Counted from the first letter of the stretch, positions 11,127 through 18,845 are shown. The stretch: DNA of 64,000 nucleotides from Salinisphaeraceae bacterium (GCA_002683405.1 NYTH01000054.1:91752-155751); one strand, 5' to 3'. Translations and numbers: made by a program. The notes: a model not told the origin generated them from the letters alone.

Positions 11127-11747
11127 ATGAACCTGTCAGAAGCAATTATCTTATTTGGCATCATGGTCGCGCTTGCTGCCCTGCCAAGTTCTAGCGTCGC
11201 ATTGGTCGTTGCCCGTGCAGCCACATCGGACATTACCAATGGCATCGCCGCAGCTGTTGGCATCGTGCTTGGTGATCTCGTATTTGTCGCTCTCGCTATA
11301 CTTGGTTTGTCTGTAGTAGCAGAAACACTGGGTAGTTTTTTTGCATTAGTAAAAATTCTCGGCGGCCTGTATTTAATCTATCTCGGCATCAAGCTCCTGA
11401 AATCTAAGCCAGGTTCTGTTCAAGCACCGATCAATGCCAAAAGAACGAGGGGCTTGGCCGCAAGCCTAATCGCTGGCTTCGTTCTAACGCTCGGGGATTT
11501 AAAAGCTATCCTCTTCTACGCCAGCCTTTTGCCAATGTTCATTAATTTATCCGCCATCAATGCACATGAAGTAATGGCTATCGTTGCAATTACTATTATT
11601 GCTGTCGGCAGCGTTAAAATATCTTATGCAATTTTTGGCGTTAGAGTAGCCAGTTTTGCTAGTCGTCAAAAATATGCAGGGGCCTGTCAAAAAACTGCTG
11701 GCGGTTTATTGATCGGAACCGGAAGTTATGTGGCATTTAAGGCCTAA
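11127..11747 (+). CDS. LysE/RhtB-family exporter in a gene cassette
   Basis: This 206-residue inner-membrane protein has the six-helix plan of the LysE/RhtB superfamily, which exports amino acids or small metabolites. The family N-terminus is seen in PSSSVALVVARAATSDITNG followed by GIAAAVGIVLGDLVF, and KILGGLYLIYLGIKLLK lies in helix three. GFVLTLGDLKAILFYASLLP replaces the usual GLxxxLxNPKAxLFF motif, with Gly-Asp instead of Asn-Pro. The substrate cannot be told from sequence. The stop codon lies in a GCCTAAC half-site (11742-11748), but that attC is cut off by inserted repeats. Confidence 0.88.
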   Translation: MNLSEAIILFGIMVALAALPSSSVALVVARAATSDITNGIAAAVGIVLGDLVFVALAILGLSVVAETLGSFFALVKILGGLYLIYLGIKLLKSKPGSVQAPINAKRTRGLAASLIAGFVLTLGDLKAILFYASLLPMFINLSAINAHEVMAIVAITIIAVGSVKISYAIFGVRVASFASRQKYAGACQKTAGGLLIGTGSYVAFKA

Positions 11748-11750
11748 CCG

Positions 11751-11828
11751 AAAAATCGGGTCAGAGTAGAATTTCGATACGCAAGAAGGAAAAATCGGGT
11801 CAGAGTAGAATTTCGATACGCAAGAAGG
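11751..11828 (+). repeat. Two perfect tandem copies of a 39-bp repeat (GTCAGAGT family)
   Basis: Copies at 11751-11789 and 11790-11828 are identical. Each begins AAAAATCGGGTCAGAGTAGA and ends in CGCAAGAAGG. They start three bases after the GCCTAAC half-site that ends the LysE gene, so they look inserted into its attC. The GGGTCAGAGT core recurs at 12575-12630 and, decayed, at 13139. Confidence 0.95.
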
Positions 11829-11863
11829 GTTCTTGTCTTCAGAGAGCTCACGGCTGCATAGCC

Positions 11864-11958
11864 ACATAACCAATCACTCCCAGCCGACGTACTCGCATCC
11901 GGTGAGTATTCCCTCATTCGCTACGCTTATTCGGCGCGGCCGGGTTCATGCGTTATGC
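11864..11958 (+). other. attC-like site 3 (95 bp)
   Basis: ACATAAC (11864-11870) and GTTATGC (11952-11958) form the outer pair, with one mismatch at the end. CCCAGCCG (11879-11886) pairs with CGGCCGGG (11937-11944) with one mismatch, and GTACTC/GAGTAT closes an inner stem. The site separates the LysE and HigBA genes and is less canonical than sites 1 and 2. Confidence 0.68.
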
Positions 11959-11962
11959 GCTT

Positions 11963-11979
11963 GTTGCGTGATGCGCAAC
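11963..11979 (+). promoter_or_regulatory. Inverted repeat before higB, possible HigA operator
   Basis: GTTGCG-N5-CGCAAC lies 17 bases before the higB start, with a TATTCT hexamer just after it. HigA-type antitoxins bind such palindromes to autoregulate. The assignment is by position only. Confidence 0.45.
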
Positions 11980-11995
11980 GCGGTATTCTTGTGGC

Positions 11996-12274
11996 GTGAT
12001 CAAGTCGTTTCGCCATAAAGGGCTTAAGAAGTACTTTGAATCCGGTTCAAAGGCCGGAATCCAGCCTGAGCACGCCAAGCGGCTACGAATGCAACTAGCG
12101 GCATTGAATACCGCGATTACTATCGAAGATATGGATATCCCTGGCTTCAAACTGCACTCGTTAAAAGGCCCGAACGAAAGACGATGGTCTATCTGGGTCA
12201 ATGGCAACTGGCGAGTCACGTTCGAATTTCAGGAAGGTAATGCCTTCGTTCTGGATTACGAGGATTATCACTAA
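11996..12274 (+). CDS. higB: HigB-family toxin (RelE superfamily mRNA interferase)
   Basis: This 92-residue basic toxin of the HigB/RelE fold cleaves mRNA on the ribosome when freed from its antitoxin. Family features are the start IKSFRHKGLKKYFESG, the central LNTAITIEDMDIPGFKLHSLKG and the C-terminal RWSIWVNGNWRVTFEF. The start is a GTG codon. The stop codon overlaps the higA ATG by one base (TAATG), and the toxin-first order is typical of higBA. Toxin-antitoxin pairs are common stabilising cassettes in large integrons, which fits the attC-like site just upstream. Confidence 0.94.
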   Translation: MIKSFRHKGLKKYFESGSKAGIQPEHAKRLRMQLAALNTAITIEDMDIPGFKLHSLKGPNERRWSIWVNGNWRVTFEFQEGNAFVLDYEDYH

Positions 12275-12567
12275 TGGCTATGCACAATCCCCCGCATCCT
12301 GGCGCGTTCATCCGAGAGGTTTATATGGAACCTTTCGACATTACGGGTCGTACGTTGGCCAAAAAGCTCGGTGTCTCTCCTTCCACTTTGAACCGGTTGC
12401 TTAAAGGTAGCAGCGGTGTCAGCTCTGAAATGGCTCTTCGTTTATCCAAGGCCCTGGGCCGTTCTGCCGAAAGTTGGTTGGCGATGCAGGATAACTATGA
12501 ATTGTGGCAAGCGAAGCGTACCGTCAATCTTGATGGCGTCGAAAAGATTGAATTCGACGCTGCATAA
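12274..12567 (+). CDS. higA: HigA-family antitoxin (XRE-type HTH)
   Basis: This 97-residue antitoxin neutralises HigB and represses the operon. The N-terminus MHNPPHPGAFIREVYMEPF is the HigA signature. The helix-turn-helix spans about residues 25-75 (TGRTLAKKLGVSPSTLNRLL, then SSEMALRLSKALGRS), followed by AESWLAMQDNYELW. It overlaps higB by one base. The sequence GCATAAG over its stop codon looks like a broken attC R'' half-site (GCATAAC), directly followed by tandem GTCAGAGT repeats, as also happens after the LysE gene. Confidence 0.95.
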   Translation: MAMHNPPHPGAFIREVYMEPFDITGRTLAKKLGVSPSTLNRLLKGSSGVSSEMALRLSKALGRSAESWLAMQDNYELWQAKRTVNLDGVEKIEFDAA

Positions 12568-12574
12568 GAAAAAT

Positions 12575-12630
12575 GAAAAATGGGGTCAGAGTAAAATTCT
12601 TTGAAAAATGGGGTCAGAGTGAAATTCTTT
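12575..12630 (+). repeat. Two tandem copies of a 28-bp repeat (GTCAGAGT family)
   Basis: Copies 12575-12602 and 12603-12630 begin GAAAAATGGGGTCAGAGT, end in AAATTCTTT and differ by one base. They share the GGGTCAGAGT core and the A-rich start with the 39-bp repeats at 11751-11828 but differ in the tail. Confidence 0.95.
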
Positions 12631-12680
12631 GAGCCGCGGAGGCGGGCTTCGAAAAGTGTCTTGATAATTTCAAGAATTAT

Positions 12681-13148
12681 ATGGCATTGGAAGAAAGCAT
12701 AAATTTCTTGCGAGTGAACGACCGCGTTACAACGTCTGGCGTGGTCGGGGCGAAGCGCCTGAGCGATCTCGGGCGCCTGGGTTATGGGGTCGTCATCAAT
12801 CTGCTTCCGGACGAAAGCGAGCACGCTGTCAAGAACGAGCGGCAGATAGTCGAAGAACAAGGCCTACGCTACGTCCACATTCCGGTTGATTTCGGACGCC
12901 CTACCCTTGCGGATTTTGATGAATTCGACTCGGCGATGAATGAGGCGCAAGAGAAAAGGGTTCACATCCATTGCGCTGCCAACTACCGCGTGACGGCCTT
13001 TTATGCTCTGTACGCGGAATTGGGTGGAATCTGGACTCAATCGCAAGGTCAGGACTTTGTGGAGCGCCTGTGGCGGCCGCAGGATCATGAAGGGTGGCCA
13101 GTATTGTTTGCGACCGTCCGGGCGCGAGCAAAGACGTCGTCAGAGTAA
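12681..13148 (+). CDS. Protein-tyrosine-phosphatase-like protein
   Basis: This 155-residue protein resembles the small phosphatase-fold family related to DUF442/BLH and DSP-PTPase-like proteins. Visible elements are VTTSGVVGAKRLSDL at the N-terminus, VINLLPDES, the acid-loop region YVHIPVDFGRPTLADFDEF and the active-site-like loop VHIHCAANYRVTAF. In this loop Cys98 and Arg103 form HC-x4-R, one residue shorter than the classical CX5R phosphatase loop. The substrate is unknown. Its last codons (KTSSE, then stop) lie over a decayed GTCAGAGTAA repeat. A broken paralogue lies at 14560 beyond the P450 gene. GC content is intermediate between the cassettes and the core genome. Confidence 0.78.
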   Translation: MALEESINFLRVNDRVTTSGVVGAKRLSDLGRLGYGVVINLLPDESEHAVKNERQIVEEQGLRYVHIPVDFGRPTLADFDEFDSAMNEAQEKRVHIHCAANYRVTAFYALYAELGGIWTQSQGQDFVERLWRPQDHEGWPVLFATVRARAKTSSE

Positions 13149-13154
13149 GAATCT
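13139..13154 (+). repeat. Decayed single copy of the GTCAGAGT repeat
   Basis: GTCAGAGTAAGAATCT differs little from GTCAGAGTAAAATTCT at 12586. It covers the end and the stop codon of the phosphatase-like gene. Confidence 0.55.
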
Positions 13155-13199
13155 GTTCCCGCCCAGGATCTCTCGAGCCGCAATCGGGCCTACCCTCCC

Positions 13200-14423
13200 C
13201 TAAACCTCCGCGTTATCCGGCTGCCAGCGCAGCGGCAGGTTGAGAATCTTGGCGACCGTGCCGCCGGCGACCGGTATATCCGCGTCGGGCGGCACTGAAA
13301 AATCCGGGATGCGCGGTAGCCACTCCTGCAGCATGATGCTGAGCTCGGCCCGGCCCAGCAGGGAACCCGGGCAGCGGTGGGTGCCGTTGCCGAAGGTCAG
13401 CACCTTGCGCACCTCGCGGTGCCAGTCCACGTCCAGCGGATTGGGGTAAATGCTGTCGTCGAGATTGTAGAAGGCGGTGGGGATGGCGATCATGTCGCCC
13501 TGTTTCAGCGCTACGCCCTTGTACTCGAAGTCCGCCCGTGCCATGCGCACCATGGTGACCACGGGGAAGCGACGAATCAGTTCCAGGGTGGCATTGGGAA
13601 TGAGCGACGGGTCATCCAGCAGTTCGCGTCGGCGCTCGGGATTGCGGGCCAGGAACAGCATGACGAAGCTGAACAGCGACGACACCGTGTCCAGCCCGGC
13701 GCCCATGAGGTGGATGGACGCACCGGTGGCCTCCATGCCGGTCATGGGGCGGCCGTTGATATCGGAATTGACCGCGCGGCTCAGCAGGTCTTCGCCCGGG
13801 TTGTCGCGACGCGCCTCGATGTAGGGCTGCAGATAGCCGGCGATATTCTCCAGCGCGGCCATGCGCTCTTCGGCCAGCGGCGCGCGGGTGCCTATTTCGG
13901 CCCAGTGGCCCAGCTTTGCCCGGTCTTCAAACGGCAGATCGACCAGGTCGAGGAATACGGTGAGGGGCAGTACATCGGCAAAGTCACCGATGAACTCGCA
14001 CTGCCCGCGCGGCGCCAGTTGCGCCGAAAGCTCGATGGCCAGCCGGCGCACGAAATCCGCTTCCGCGTTGACGGTCCTCGGCGACAGGCCCTTGTGGAGG
14101 TAATCCCGGAACGGACCGTGTTCGGGCGGGTCCAGCGTGAAGGCGCCCATGGGCAGCGGTTCCGCTGCGGCGGGGATGAAGTAGTGCTTCGAACTGAAGC
14201 GCTCGTGGTCCGCGTACAGATCGAAAACATCCTGACCGCGCACCGCAATCCAGTGACCGCCGTGATGGGGCGACCACACCAGCGGCGCCGGGGTGGAGCG
14301 CTGGAACTCCACGCAAGCCTGGTGAAAGGACTCGGCATCCGACGACGGGTTGTACACGTCGAAACCCACCACGAGTTCGCGCGGCACATGCGACGGGATG
14401 GATTGCTGTTCTGATCTATCCAC
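13200..14423 (-). CDS. Cytochrome P450 monooxygenase
   Basis: This 407-residue soluble bacterial class I P450 needs a ferredoxin and reductase, neither of which lies nearby. The haem ligand is Cys351 in FGNGTHRCPG. The I-helix oxygen-activation motif is GAGLDT (241-246), and the K-helix ExxR is Glu281-Arg284. TLDPPEHGPFRDYLHKGLSP is the usual C-helix region. The substrate is not predictable; small hydrophobic compounds such as terpenoids or fatty acids are common for this type. The gene is antiparallel to its neighbours and is bracketed by an intact and a decayed copy of a phosphatase-like gene. Confidence 0.95.
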   Translation of the reverse strand: MDRSEQQSIPSHVPRELVVGFDVYNPSSDAESFHQACVEFQRSTPAPLVWSPHHGGHWIAVRGQDVFDLYADHERFSSKHYFIPAAAEPLPMGAFTLDPPEHGPFRDYLHKGLSPRTVNAEADFVRRLAIELSAQLAPRGQCEFIGDFADVLPLTVFLDLVDLPFEDRAKLGHWAEIGTRAPLAEERMAALENIAGYLQPYIEARRDNPGEDLLSRAVNSDINGRPMTGMEATGASIHLMGAGLDTVSSLFSFVMLFLARNPERRRELLDDPSLIPNATLELIRRFPVVTMVRMARADFEYKGVALKQGDMIAIPTAFYNLDDSIYPNPLDVDWHREVRKVLTFGNGTHRCPGSLLGRAELSIMLQEWLPRIPDFSVPPDADIPVAGGTVAKILNLPLRWQPDNAEV

Positions 14424-14559
14424 GACTATCGCCTCTCTTCAGTTGGACGCCCCGCCTACGCAGTGTAACGAACGCGATGCTATCGCAGCCGGACTGACTG
14501 AAACATGAAGGCAGAGCCAACTCGTCTTTCTCGCTCAACTGGCTTGTTTTTGCGGCGTT

Positions 14560-14913
14560 ATGTCTTTAGCTGACAGCGATAGCTTCAGGCCGGTCAGCAC
14601 TCTGGTGACACCTCCGGGCGTTGTGGGCGCCGCCAGGCCCGGCCGACTTGGGTCGGAAAACTACGGCAGGGTGATCATCCGGCGGCGAGACAGCAGTGAG
14701 TCAGTCGTCGAGAACGAGCGGCGACTCGTTGAAGACCAGGGCATTCGCAACATGCGTTTTCCGGTGGATTTTGCCTGCCTTACCCTGGCGGACTACGATC
14801 GCTTGGCGTCCGAGATGGATGCTGCCGTCGGCACAACGCTCCAAATACACTGCACAGCCCGTTAGCAGGTGCGCGCTTTTTGCGGTTTCTACACCGAGAC
14901 TTGTCATTCTTGA
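14560..14913 (+). pseudogene. Decayed paralogue of the phosphatase-like gene at 12681
   Basis: The reading frame aligns with the intact gene: VTPPGVVGAARPGRLG, VENERRLVEDQGIRNMRFPVDF, LTLADYDRLASEMDA and IHCTA. An in-frame TAG then replaces the tyrosine of the active-site loop (HCTAR-stop-QVRAF against HCAANYRVTAF). The same frame continues with recognisable residues (QVRAFCGFYTE) to a TGA near 14911. The loop arginine is now glutamine, so read-through would not restore the motif. The region from about 14914 to 15149 shows nothing I can identify. Confidence 0.85.
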
Positions 14914-15149
14914 ACCGCAGCAACACCGAGCAGTTCGTGGCGCAGGGATGAAATCCGGGAGCTATGGCAACGCGGGCCCGGCGAATCCGGAGCGGGTGAC
15001 CCACGATCAATCCGGTCAAATCGAAAAAAGCGGCAGGTCGGGTGTCCGGGCGCGAGCGTTATCCCGCCGTGCAGGCCGCACGAATAACCGGGCTCCGGTA
15101 ATTGATGCCGGGGCCCGGAGTGGTCAATGGCTGCTAAAAGGCTGCCGGC

Positions 15150-15818
15150 CTAGAGCCCCGGCAGGGTGGGCAGCGTGGGGACGGTCGGCAGATCGGGGCC
15201 GGGGGTGGCCAGATCATTCACGAACACGGTGCGACCGCGATCAATGGCGTTGACCTCGGCGACCTTGGTCGCCTCCAGTGTGGGCGCCAACGGGCCGGTT
15301 GCCCCACCCTGGGCGACGATGAAGGCGTCCAGGGTTGTCGCCGGAATTTCGATAAGCACTTCCTGATCCAGTGCCAGGGCCGGGCCCGTCAGAATTTCAG
15401 CGTAGTTCATGTTGCCCGAGGCCACCTCATTCAGGGCCTGCATGCCCTCCATCTGAAGCTTGACGGCCGCGTCTGCGACTTCCTCGCCAACCAGCGTGAA
15501 CGCGTTAGCGCTGTTCTGCAGATGGTCTGCGGTCAACAGGGCGCCGGGGTCGGCGTTCGTAAGCGTGCTCGGGTCCGAGGCCAGCGCCACCAGTGAGTCA
15601 GCAATGGCAATCAGTTCCGGCTGACTGGGCTGGGCAGCCGCCACACCTGTCCCCACGGCCGCGCCGTAGTTGATCAGGCCCAGAACGGGTTGCGGGCCGA
15701 GACTGCCGGTGCTCGGCAGTGCGCCCGACAGACCACCCAGTGGCAGTGCGGCAGGCTGTGCGTGGACGGCCCCGGCGGTCAGCATCAGGGCGGCGACAGT
15801 CGTGGCTGTGGTTTTCAT
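15150..15818 (-). CDS. Secreted hypothetical protein
   Basis: The start chosen is the ATG at 15818, seven bases after AGGAG; it gives the signal peptide MKTTATTVAALMLTAGAVHA and a mature part from Gln21. The 222-residue product is rich in Ala, Gly, Leu and Pro. The first 50 mature residues are low-complexity (ALPLGGLSGALPSTGSLGPQ). The middle is helical and acidic, and the tail is a short Pro-Thr-Leu repeat (DLPTVPTLPTLPGL). No cysteine or enzymatic motif is seen in the mature part. I do not recognise the family; it should be exported to the periplasm or beyond. It stands alone. The 291 bases upstream (15819-16109) hold its leader and nothing else I can support. Confidence 0.7.
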   Translation of the reverse strand: MKTTATTVAALMLTAGAVHAQPAALPLGGLSGALPSTGSLGPQPVLGLINYGAAVGTGVAAAQPSQPELIAIADSLVALASDPSTLTNADPGALLTADHLQNSANAFTLVGEEVADAAVKLQMEGMQALNEVASGNMNYAEILTGPALALDQEVLIEIPATTLDAFIVAQGGATGPLAPTLEATKVAEVNAIDRGRTVFVNDLATPGPDLPTVPTLPTLPGL

Positions 15819-16109
15819 CAGGTCGCTCCTCTTTATGAATAATTGTCTTTTCATCAATAACATACGTGTGGGTCAGGCGCAATGAGCGACAGTTTCCGCC
15901 GCGGGTGGACCGGTTGTCTGTAAGACGATGACCAGACGACCTTTCGCATCGCCTCGCTGGCGTGCGCGGCCCGAAGATGTTGCGCCGCCGGCACATGTCC
16001 CCAGGCCAGAGCCTGACGCGGTCTGTATGCCATCCGGAAATCGAGTGGCGGCGTTGCGTTCAGGGCCCGGGTGGCGCCTGCTTGCGAAAGTCGGCTTGTC
16101 CGTACCTGG

Positions 16110-16982
16110 CTACACCGCGTTCGGCTCGGCACCCCGCTCGGCGGCATGCGCCCGAATATGGTCCAGTATCAGGGCGTTGATCCGCTCGGGCTGCTCGATC
16201 GGCATCCAGTGGCCGCCGTCCAGCATTTCGTAGCGCCACTCGGCGTCGACGCGTCGGCCGGAGCTGGCCATCTGATCTTCGGTAAGAAATCGGTCTGCGC
16301 GGCTCAGGATGCCCAGAGTGGGCGCAGCCACGTTGGGCTGTCGCTTGAACAGAATGGACGGCAGGCTGGCGCGGTAGATCCGCACGGCAGCAGTCAGCCG
16401 GCCGGGTTCGCTGAGTCGCGCCATGACTTCGTCCATATGCGGATGGGACCGAAACACGCGTCGCAGGCCGAATGCGCCGGGCCGGGCGAGCAGCCGGTCG
16501 CTCAGGCCGCCGAGCTGAAAGAAGAACACGTACCAGCCCTTCAGCTTCTGCCGCACACCGCCCAGCGCGTAGCTGGTGGGGTGGCCCACCGACATGGCAA
16601 CCAGGCTGGTGCAGCGTAACGGGTAATGACCGGCCACCAGCCAGGCGATGGCGGAGCCCCAGTCGTGGCCGACCACGTGCGCGCGTTCAATGCCCAGATG
16701 ATCGAGCAGCGCCACGTGGTCGGCGGCGATCAGCTCGCAGTTGTAGTCGCGCATGCGGTCCGCCATCTGCGATTCGCCGCAGCCGACGGTGTCCGGGGCA
16801 ATGCAGCGGTAGCCGGCGGCGTGCAGCGCGGTGATCTGCGGGCCCCACATGGCCGCCGTGTCGGGAAAACCGTGCAGCAGCAGCACCGCGGGCCGCTGGG
16901 TGTCGGCCGGCGCGGAATCCAGATAGGACAGGCGCAGGCCCCGCCGTTCGAAATAATCACGTTTTGCCATGTTGTTACTCAT
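16110..16982 (-). CDS. Alpha/beta hydrolase, epoxide-hydrolase-like
   Basis: This 290-residue protein has the epoxide hydrolase/dehalogenase branch motifs: the oxyanion HGFP (37-40), the aspartate nucleophile Asp107 in VVGHDWGSA and the general base His258 in DGGHWMP. SRADRF probably carries the charge-relay acid. An aspartate nucleophile with HGxP favours epoxide hydrolase over esterase. The start at 16982 is preferred over an ATG at 16970 and a long extension at 17039, because homology begins near YFERRGLRLSYLDS; the choice is uncertain. It may share a transcript with the thioesterase gene 135 bases upstream. Confidence 0.86.
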   Translation of the reverse strand: MSNNMAKRDYFERRGLRLSYLDSAPADTQRPAVLLLHGFPDTAAMWGPQITALHAAGYRCIAPDTVGCGESQMADRMRDYNCELIAADHVALLDHLGIERAHVVGHDWGSAIAWLVAGHYPLRCTSLVAMSVGHPTSYALGGVRQKLKGWYVFFFQLGGLSDRLLARPGAFGLRRVFRSHPHMDEVMARLSEPGRLTAAVRIYRASLPSILFKRQPNVAAPTLGILSRADRFLTEDQMASSGRRVDAEWRYEMLDGGHWMPIEQPERINALILDHIRAHAAERGAEPNAV

Positions 16983-17117
16983 GTTCAGGTCGTTCCCGGT
17001 TTGGCTCGCGGGCGGCATGTTCGGCCGACAATCTAGCATTGCGGTGCAAAACGCTTTGGAGACCCGCCGGCCGCACGGCGCTGCTCGTCCGCATGCGCGG
17101 CATCCTGGCGGCCGTCC

Positions 17118-17534
17118 TTATGGGCCGGCCTGCTTCGCGCCACTGCGCTTGCGATAGATGGCGTTGCTCCTGGCCACGGGCTCCCCATCAGCCGTCAGCA
17201 GAATCTGGGTGAATATCAGCGTGCGGGTTTCCTTCAGCCGTATGGCCTGCCCTTCCACCCAGGCGCCCTGTGCGGCCGGGCCCATGTAGTCCACGGCCAG
17301 CGAAATGGTCGGCGGATTATCCATCAGCGAAACATGGCGGCCCATGAGCGGCACGATCTGGTAGTCGGCGAAAGTGGAGAGCGCACCGCCGTGGCAGACG
17401 CCGCGCGGATTGACGTGCTGTTCAGACACCCGGAACGCGATGCGCGCCTCGAACCAGTGCACGCCAATCGGGCCGAAGCCGCCGCCAAAGCCCGTGCCGG
17501 GTTCCAGCCATTCGAAGCCGTTGTGTTCATCCAT
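17118..17534 (-). CDS. PaaI-type hotdog thioesterase
   Basis: This 138-residue hotdog-fold protein has the PaaI/4HBT signature NPRGVCHGGALSTFADY, with the helix-capping HGG and a following acidic residue that serves in catalysis. Such enzymes hydrolyse acyl-CoA esters, often aromatic or medium-chain. The ATG at 17534 is preceded by AAGGA at proper spacing, while the longer upstream frame has no homology. It lies with the epoxide-hydrolase-like gene on the minus strand. Its product would fit the acyl-CoA metabolism suggested elsewhere in the window. Confidence 0.9.
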   Translation of the reverse strand: MDEHNGFEWLEPGTGFGGGFGPIGVHWFEARIAFRVSEQHVNPRGVCHGGALSTFADYQIVPLMGRHVSLMDNPPTISLAVDYMGPAAQGAWVEGQAIRLKETRTLIFTQILLTADGEPVARSNAIYRKRSGAKQAGP

Positions 17535-17792
17535 GTTCGCGGGTCCTTCCCGTTGAGCCTGCCTGGCGCATAGGGTCGCACGCCGCTCCCGATATCGTTT
17601 ATCGAGACGCCAATCCGCTTGCCGAACTGATTCGGGCTGACGATGTCGGACAACCCAAGCGCGGGCGGTCATGGAAGCCTGCGCGGGCACGCGGCAGCGG
17701 TATACTCAACGGCTTACCGGCGTCGGCTTGGCAGGCGCCGGTTGGTGGTCGGCGCTGCCGATCGCCAATCACCACCATCGGAAGGGGGGACG

Positions 17793-18815
17793 ATGGCGTC
17801 ATCCAACGCGTTGCGTGGCGCGACAGACACGCGTTCGGCTGTCGAACAGCTCGATCTGGAACAGGCGCAGGGTGATCCCCTGCTCGGCCGCATGGTGCGC
17901 AGCCTTGGGCGAGTGCTCGACCAGGAATACGCCAGCTTTTCGGTGCCTCTGGCCCACGGCATACAGCGCTTCATCGCCACCTACGGCTTCGAGGTTCGGG
18001 ACAGTGACGCAAGCCAGTCCATCTGCGCACAGGCCATGAACGTGGGCGAGCTGGTGTGCGTACCCGACCTGACCCGGGACGAGCGTTTTGCCAGGCACCA
18101 CCGCGTGGAAGGAGACATGCTGCTGCGCTCGCTGCTTGCGGTACCGGTGTACAGCCCGGACCGCTGCATCGTGGGGGTGCTGGCCTGCGCAGGCACCGCG
18201 CCCAGGCAGTACGACAATGGGCAGATTCAGGATATTCGCGATCACGCCACGTTCATCGAGCAGACACTGGTGCTGCGCGCCGCCGCGGTGCGGGACTCGT
18301 TGACCGGGTTGTACAACCGGCGATTCTTTACCGAGCAGGTCGATCGCGAATGGCGCCGGGCCAACCGCTCGCTGCTGCCGGTGTCCTACGCCCTGCTCGA
18401 CATCGACTATTTCAAGACCGTCAACGATGTGCTCGGCCACAACCGCGGCGACGAAATCCTCAAGGAGATCGCCGGCGTGCTCAGCCGCAGCCTGCGCCGC
18501 GCGGGCGACACCGTGGCGCGCTACGGCGGCGAGGAATTCGCCATGATTCTGCCGACCACGCCCGAGGAGGCCGCCGCCGGCCGCCTACGCCAGATTCTGG
18601 ACTCCGTGGAAGCACTGCGCATACCGCATCCGCACCCGGAGCGTGAGGTCATTACCCTCTCGGCCGGTATCTCCTGCGCGCAGAATATGGAACAGGCTGC
18701 GGGTGTCGACCCCGGCCTGCTTCTGGAGCAGGCCGATGTGGCGCTGTATGCCGCGAAGAAAAGCGGCCGCAATCAGGTGAACCGGCATTCGCTGCTGGAA
18801 GGCGCAGGCGGGTAA
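17793..18815 (+). CDS. Diguanylate cyclase (GAF-GGDEF)
   Basis: This 340-residue cytosolic signalling enzyme makes cyclic di-GMP from two GTP. A GAF-type sensor domain spans about residues 25-160 (SICAQAMNVGELVCVPDLTR, LLAVPVY). The catalytic GGDEF domain (165-330) carries RYGGEEF at 243-249, and the inhibitory I-site RAGD (236-239) stands five residues before it, so product feedback is expected. DSLTGLYNRRFF and LLDIDYFKTVND mark the start of the domain. The start is the ATG at 17793 after GAAGGGGGG; a longer frame from 17643 has no homology. No membrane segment is present. Confidence 0.96.
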   Translation: MASSNALRGATDTRSAVEQLDLEQAQGDPLLGRMVRSLGRVLDQEYASFSVPLAHGIQRFIATYGFEVRDSDASQSICAQAMNVGELVCVPDLTRDERFARHHRVEGDMLLRSLLAVPVYSPDRCIVGVLACAGTAPRQYDNGQIQDIRDHATFIEQTLVLRAAAVRDSLTGLYNRRFFTEQVDREWRRANRSLLPVSYALLDIDYFKTVNDVLGHNRGDEILKEIAGVLSRSLRRAGDTVARYGGEEFAMILPTTPEEAAAGRLRQILDSVEALRIPHPHPEREVITLSAGISCAQNMEQAAGVDPGLLLEQADVALYAAKKSGRNQVNRHSLLEGAGG

Positions 18816-18845
18816 AACGGCGCCTGCGGCGCGCAGCAGGCCGCC

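Noticed and set aside
11751..12630. CRISPR array from short tandem repeats
   Set aside because: Each repeat type occurs only as an adjacent pair without spacers, and no cas genes are present.
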